Below the pieces are notes generated by a model. That model saw only the letters and a program-made list of their open reading frames with translations, did not search any database and was not told the origin of the DNA. 64,000 bases of DNA from Aquila chrysaetos chrysaetos. Its lineage: Eukaryota > Chordata > Aves > Accipitriformes > Accipitridae. The translations under genes and the position numbers were made by a program. Shown piece by piece: positions 62,566-64,000 of this stretch (the first letter of the stretch is position 1; every line of letters starts with the position of its first letter). The stretch spans positions 310,001 through 374,000 of the forward strand of contig NC_054457.1 of NCBI RefSeq assembly GCF_900496995.4, read 5' to 3'.

Positions 62566-63489
62566 AGGACTGAGGTAGGTTTTCCATCCCATTTCCTCAT
62601 GTCTTCTCCATGATCACATAGGTAAAACCACAGGGCACCTCGTGGTGTGTACCTTCTATATTCTCTCTCTTGGGCAGAGGAGCGCTCACTCCTAATAGCT
62701 GAGACATTGGTCCTTACAGGTGGGCAATAGGACATATCCTCTTTGAATTGCTGGAAATCCTCGGACAGCTTCTCCACAGCCGAAATGCAGGCTTGTAGGG
62801 AGGAGGAGAGATTTTCTTTGTATTGCCAGAGTTGGCGAGCGCTTTCATCCACTGTCAGTGCCTCTTTGTCTTTCCAGGTCATTATTGCCAGTGAGTTGGC
62901 ATAGGACGATGGTGCACTCCGTACAAATTTCCGCCACATGGGTCGTGTGCATTGGACTTTGTCTGGATCTTTGGGTAATTGTGGGTTGTCCGGGTCATGA
63001 TGAATCGTCTCTAGCACAGCTAATTCCCTCAGATATTGGATACCTTTTTCCATGGTGGTCCACTTGCTTGATTGACATATAACATCTTCCTTGAAGGGGT
63101 ACCTTTCCTTCACACTTGACAGGAGTTGCCTCCAGAGGCTGAGGGCTTCTGTCCCTTTTCCAATTGCCTTGTCAATGCCACCTTCCCTGGCAAGCGATCC
63201 CAGCTGCTTGGCTTCCCTACCTTCTAATTCAAGGCTATTAGCCCCATTGTCCCAGCATCGGAGGAGCCAGGTGATAATATGCTCACCTATACGGCGGCCA
63301 AAATCTTTTCGCATATCCCGCAGCTCGCTCAAGGACAGGGACCAGGTTATTACCTCTGGTTCTGCCTCTTCCTCCTGTTCCCGTGATGACCCTGGTTCAC
63401 CTTCATCCTTCGTTAAGCGAACTGATTTTTTTGTATATTTCTTTTTCTGTACGTGGGTAACTGATACTGGTGCAGGTTGATCCGCTGGT

Positions 63490-63820
63490 TCAGTTGCAGT
63501 ATCGCTCGCCGGGTTTTGGATAACCGCAGCATCTGTCGCCAAGGTTTGGGTAGCAGCAGTGCTCGTCGCTAGGGCTGGAGGGACCGCAGTGCCCGTTGCC
63601 AAGGTTTGGGTAGCTGCTGTGCTCCTTGCCACGGCTGGAGGGGCTGCAGCGCCTGTTGCTGAGTTTTGGGTAGCTACAGTTCTCGTTGCCGGGGCTGGAG
63701 GGGTCGAGGTGCCTGTCACCAAGGTCTGGGTGGCCGCAATGCTCGTTGCCGGGGCTGGAGGGGCCGCAGTGCCCATTGCCGAGGTTTGGGTGACCGCAAT
63801 GCTCATCATTTTGTTGTTAG
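63490..63820 (-). repeat. 60-bp minisatellite in A-IV gag
   Basis: About five tandem units of 60 bp, each coding roughly 20 residues rich in Ala, Thr and Pro (TQTLATGTAVPPALATSTAA-like). It stands where A-III has 10-residue units. Confidence 0.85.
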
Positions 63821-64000
63821 GTCCAGAGACCTTCTCTTCCCCTTGAGGGTACTGAATAGTGTGGAACAGGGCTCGATAGCGTGGGCCAGGCCCCAGCACG
63901 TTGCAGTGATTTGTATCTCTCTGGAGCTGCTGGGGTGACAGCATACCTTTTGCAAATATTTTACTAGTTCTTCTGGATTCTGCACTTGTTCAGGGGTGAA

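Larger units (their letters stand above)
57630..64000 (-). mobile_element. Family A provirus A-IV, 3' LTR to gag; 5' end beyond window
   Basis: Minus strand: 3' LTR (58205-57630), noncoding 3' region, pol, protease and gag running off the right edge. It shares the LTR subtype and the protease-pol UGA position with A-II. One nonsense codon and one frameshift in pol, and a solo B LTR in gag, make it defective. Confidence 0.92.
61932..64000 (-). pseudogene. gag: A-IV gag, incomplete, with expanded repeat and a solo B LTR
   Basis: The frame from 63944 downward is open to the B LTR; gag resumes left of it and ends at TAG 61932-61934. It contains a 20-residue repeat array (63490-63820), the KKKYTKK basic patch, the acidic REQEEEAEPE stretch, the capsid-like WLLRCWDNGA region and the DMRKWDGKPTS region. 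The hydrophobic N-terminus lies beyond 64000. A frame break is present near 63944-63960 relative to A-III. Confidence 0.87.

Overview
The window is avian-type genomic DNA made almost entirely of endogenous retroviruses (ERVs) nested in one another. I recognise no host gene. The avian call rests on a CR1-type LINE 3' end (about 29155-29227), on LTR families whose ends read TGTCCTGGTTTCAGCTGGG and TGTATTGGGT (a style I associate with bird genomes), and on a tRNA-Trp-type primer site of the avian-retrovirus kind. The ERV density and depth of nesting suggest a repeat-rich, weakly recombining region such as a W chromosome; that is inference. Family letters below are my own.

Family A is minus-strand and env-less, with order gag-pro-pol. 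Its primer site matches tRNA-Lys and its target duplications are 5 bp. The Pol resembles class III/ERVL-like elements, but I am unsure of the class. Copies: A-I (<1-5251), A-II (from <1 to 24163, interrupted), A-III (36858-44161, all frames intact) and A-IV (57630->64000), plus solo LTRs at 11387-11944 and 50659-50981. Gag, protease and Pol lie in one frame, separated by a UAG and a UGA. The Gag has hydrophobic N-terminal segments and no zinc knuckle.

Family B is beta/ERVK-like with a tRNA-Trp-type primer site and 6-bp duplications: an internally deleted provirus at 7175-11316 and a solo LTR at 62116-62565. Family C is ERVK-like with a tRNA-Met-type primer site and a dUTPase: a decayed provirus at 12517-21846 and an inverted env fragment at 50982-52731. 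Family N is gamma-like with a 4-bp duplication: a provirus at 31566-48657 on the plus strand with gag-UGA-pol and env. LTR-only families: E, G, H, I, K (short form in J1 and J2), L, O and P.

Layout. From 1 to 24163, A-II is the host provirus. Its pol is cut by A-I (itself carrying LTRs G1 and H1), its protease by B-I and a solo A LTR, and its gag by C-I (carrying J1 and E1). From 24164 to 29820 are single-copy-looking DNA, LTR I1 with a retroviral remnant, solo LTR H2, LTR K3 split by L1, and the CR1 fragment. From 29821 to about 48800 an old O LTR is split by K1 and by provirus N. N is split by P (gag), A-III (integrase) and K2 (integrase end), and A-III's 3' LTR is split by G2. From 48885 to 55927 is a mosaic of L2, a solo A LTR, the inverted C fragment with G3 and J2, H3, I2 with an env remnant, and E2. 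From 55928 to 57629 is AT-rich single-copy-looking DNA. The rest is A-IV.

No host pathway is encoded. A-III is the only element with complete gag, pro and pol frames; the others carry nonsense codons, frameshifts, deletions or insertions. Insertion order follows from nesting: A-II precedes C-I, B-I and A-I; O precedes N; N precedes A-III; A-III precedes G2.
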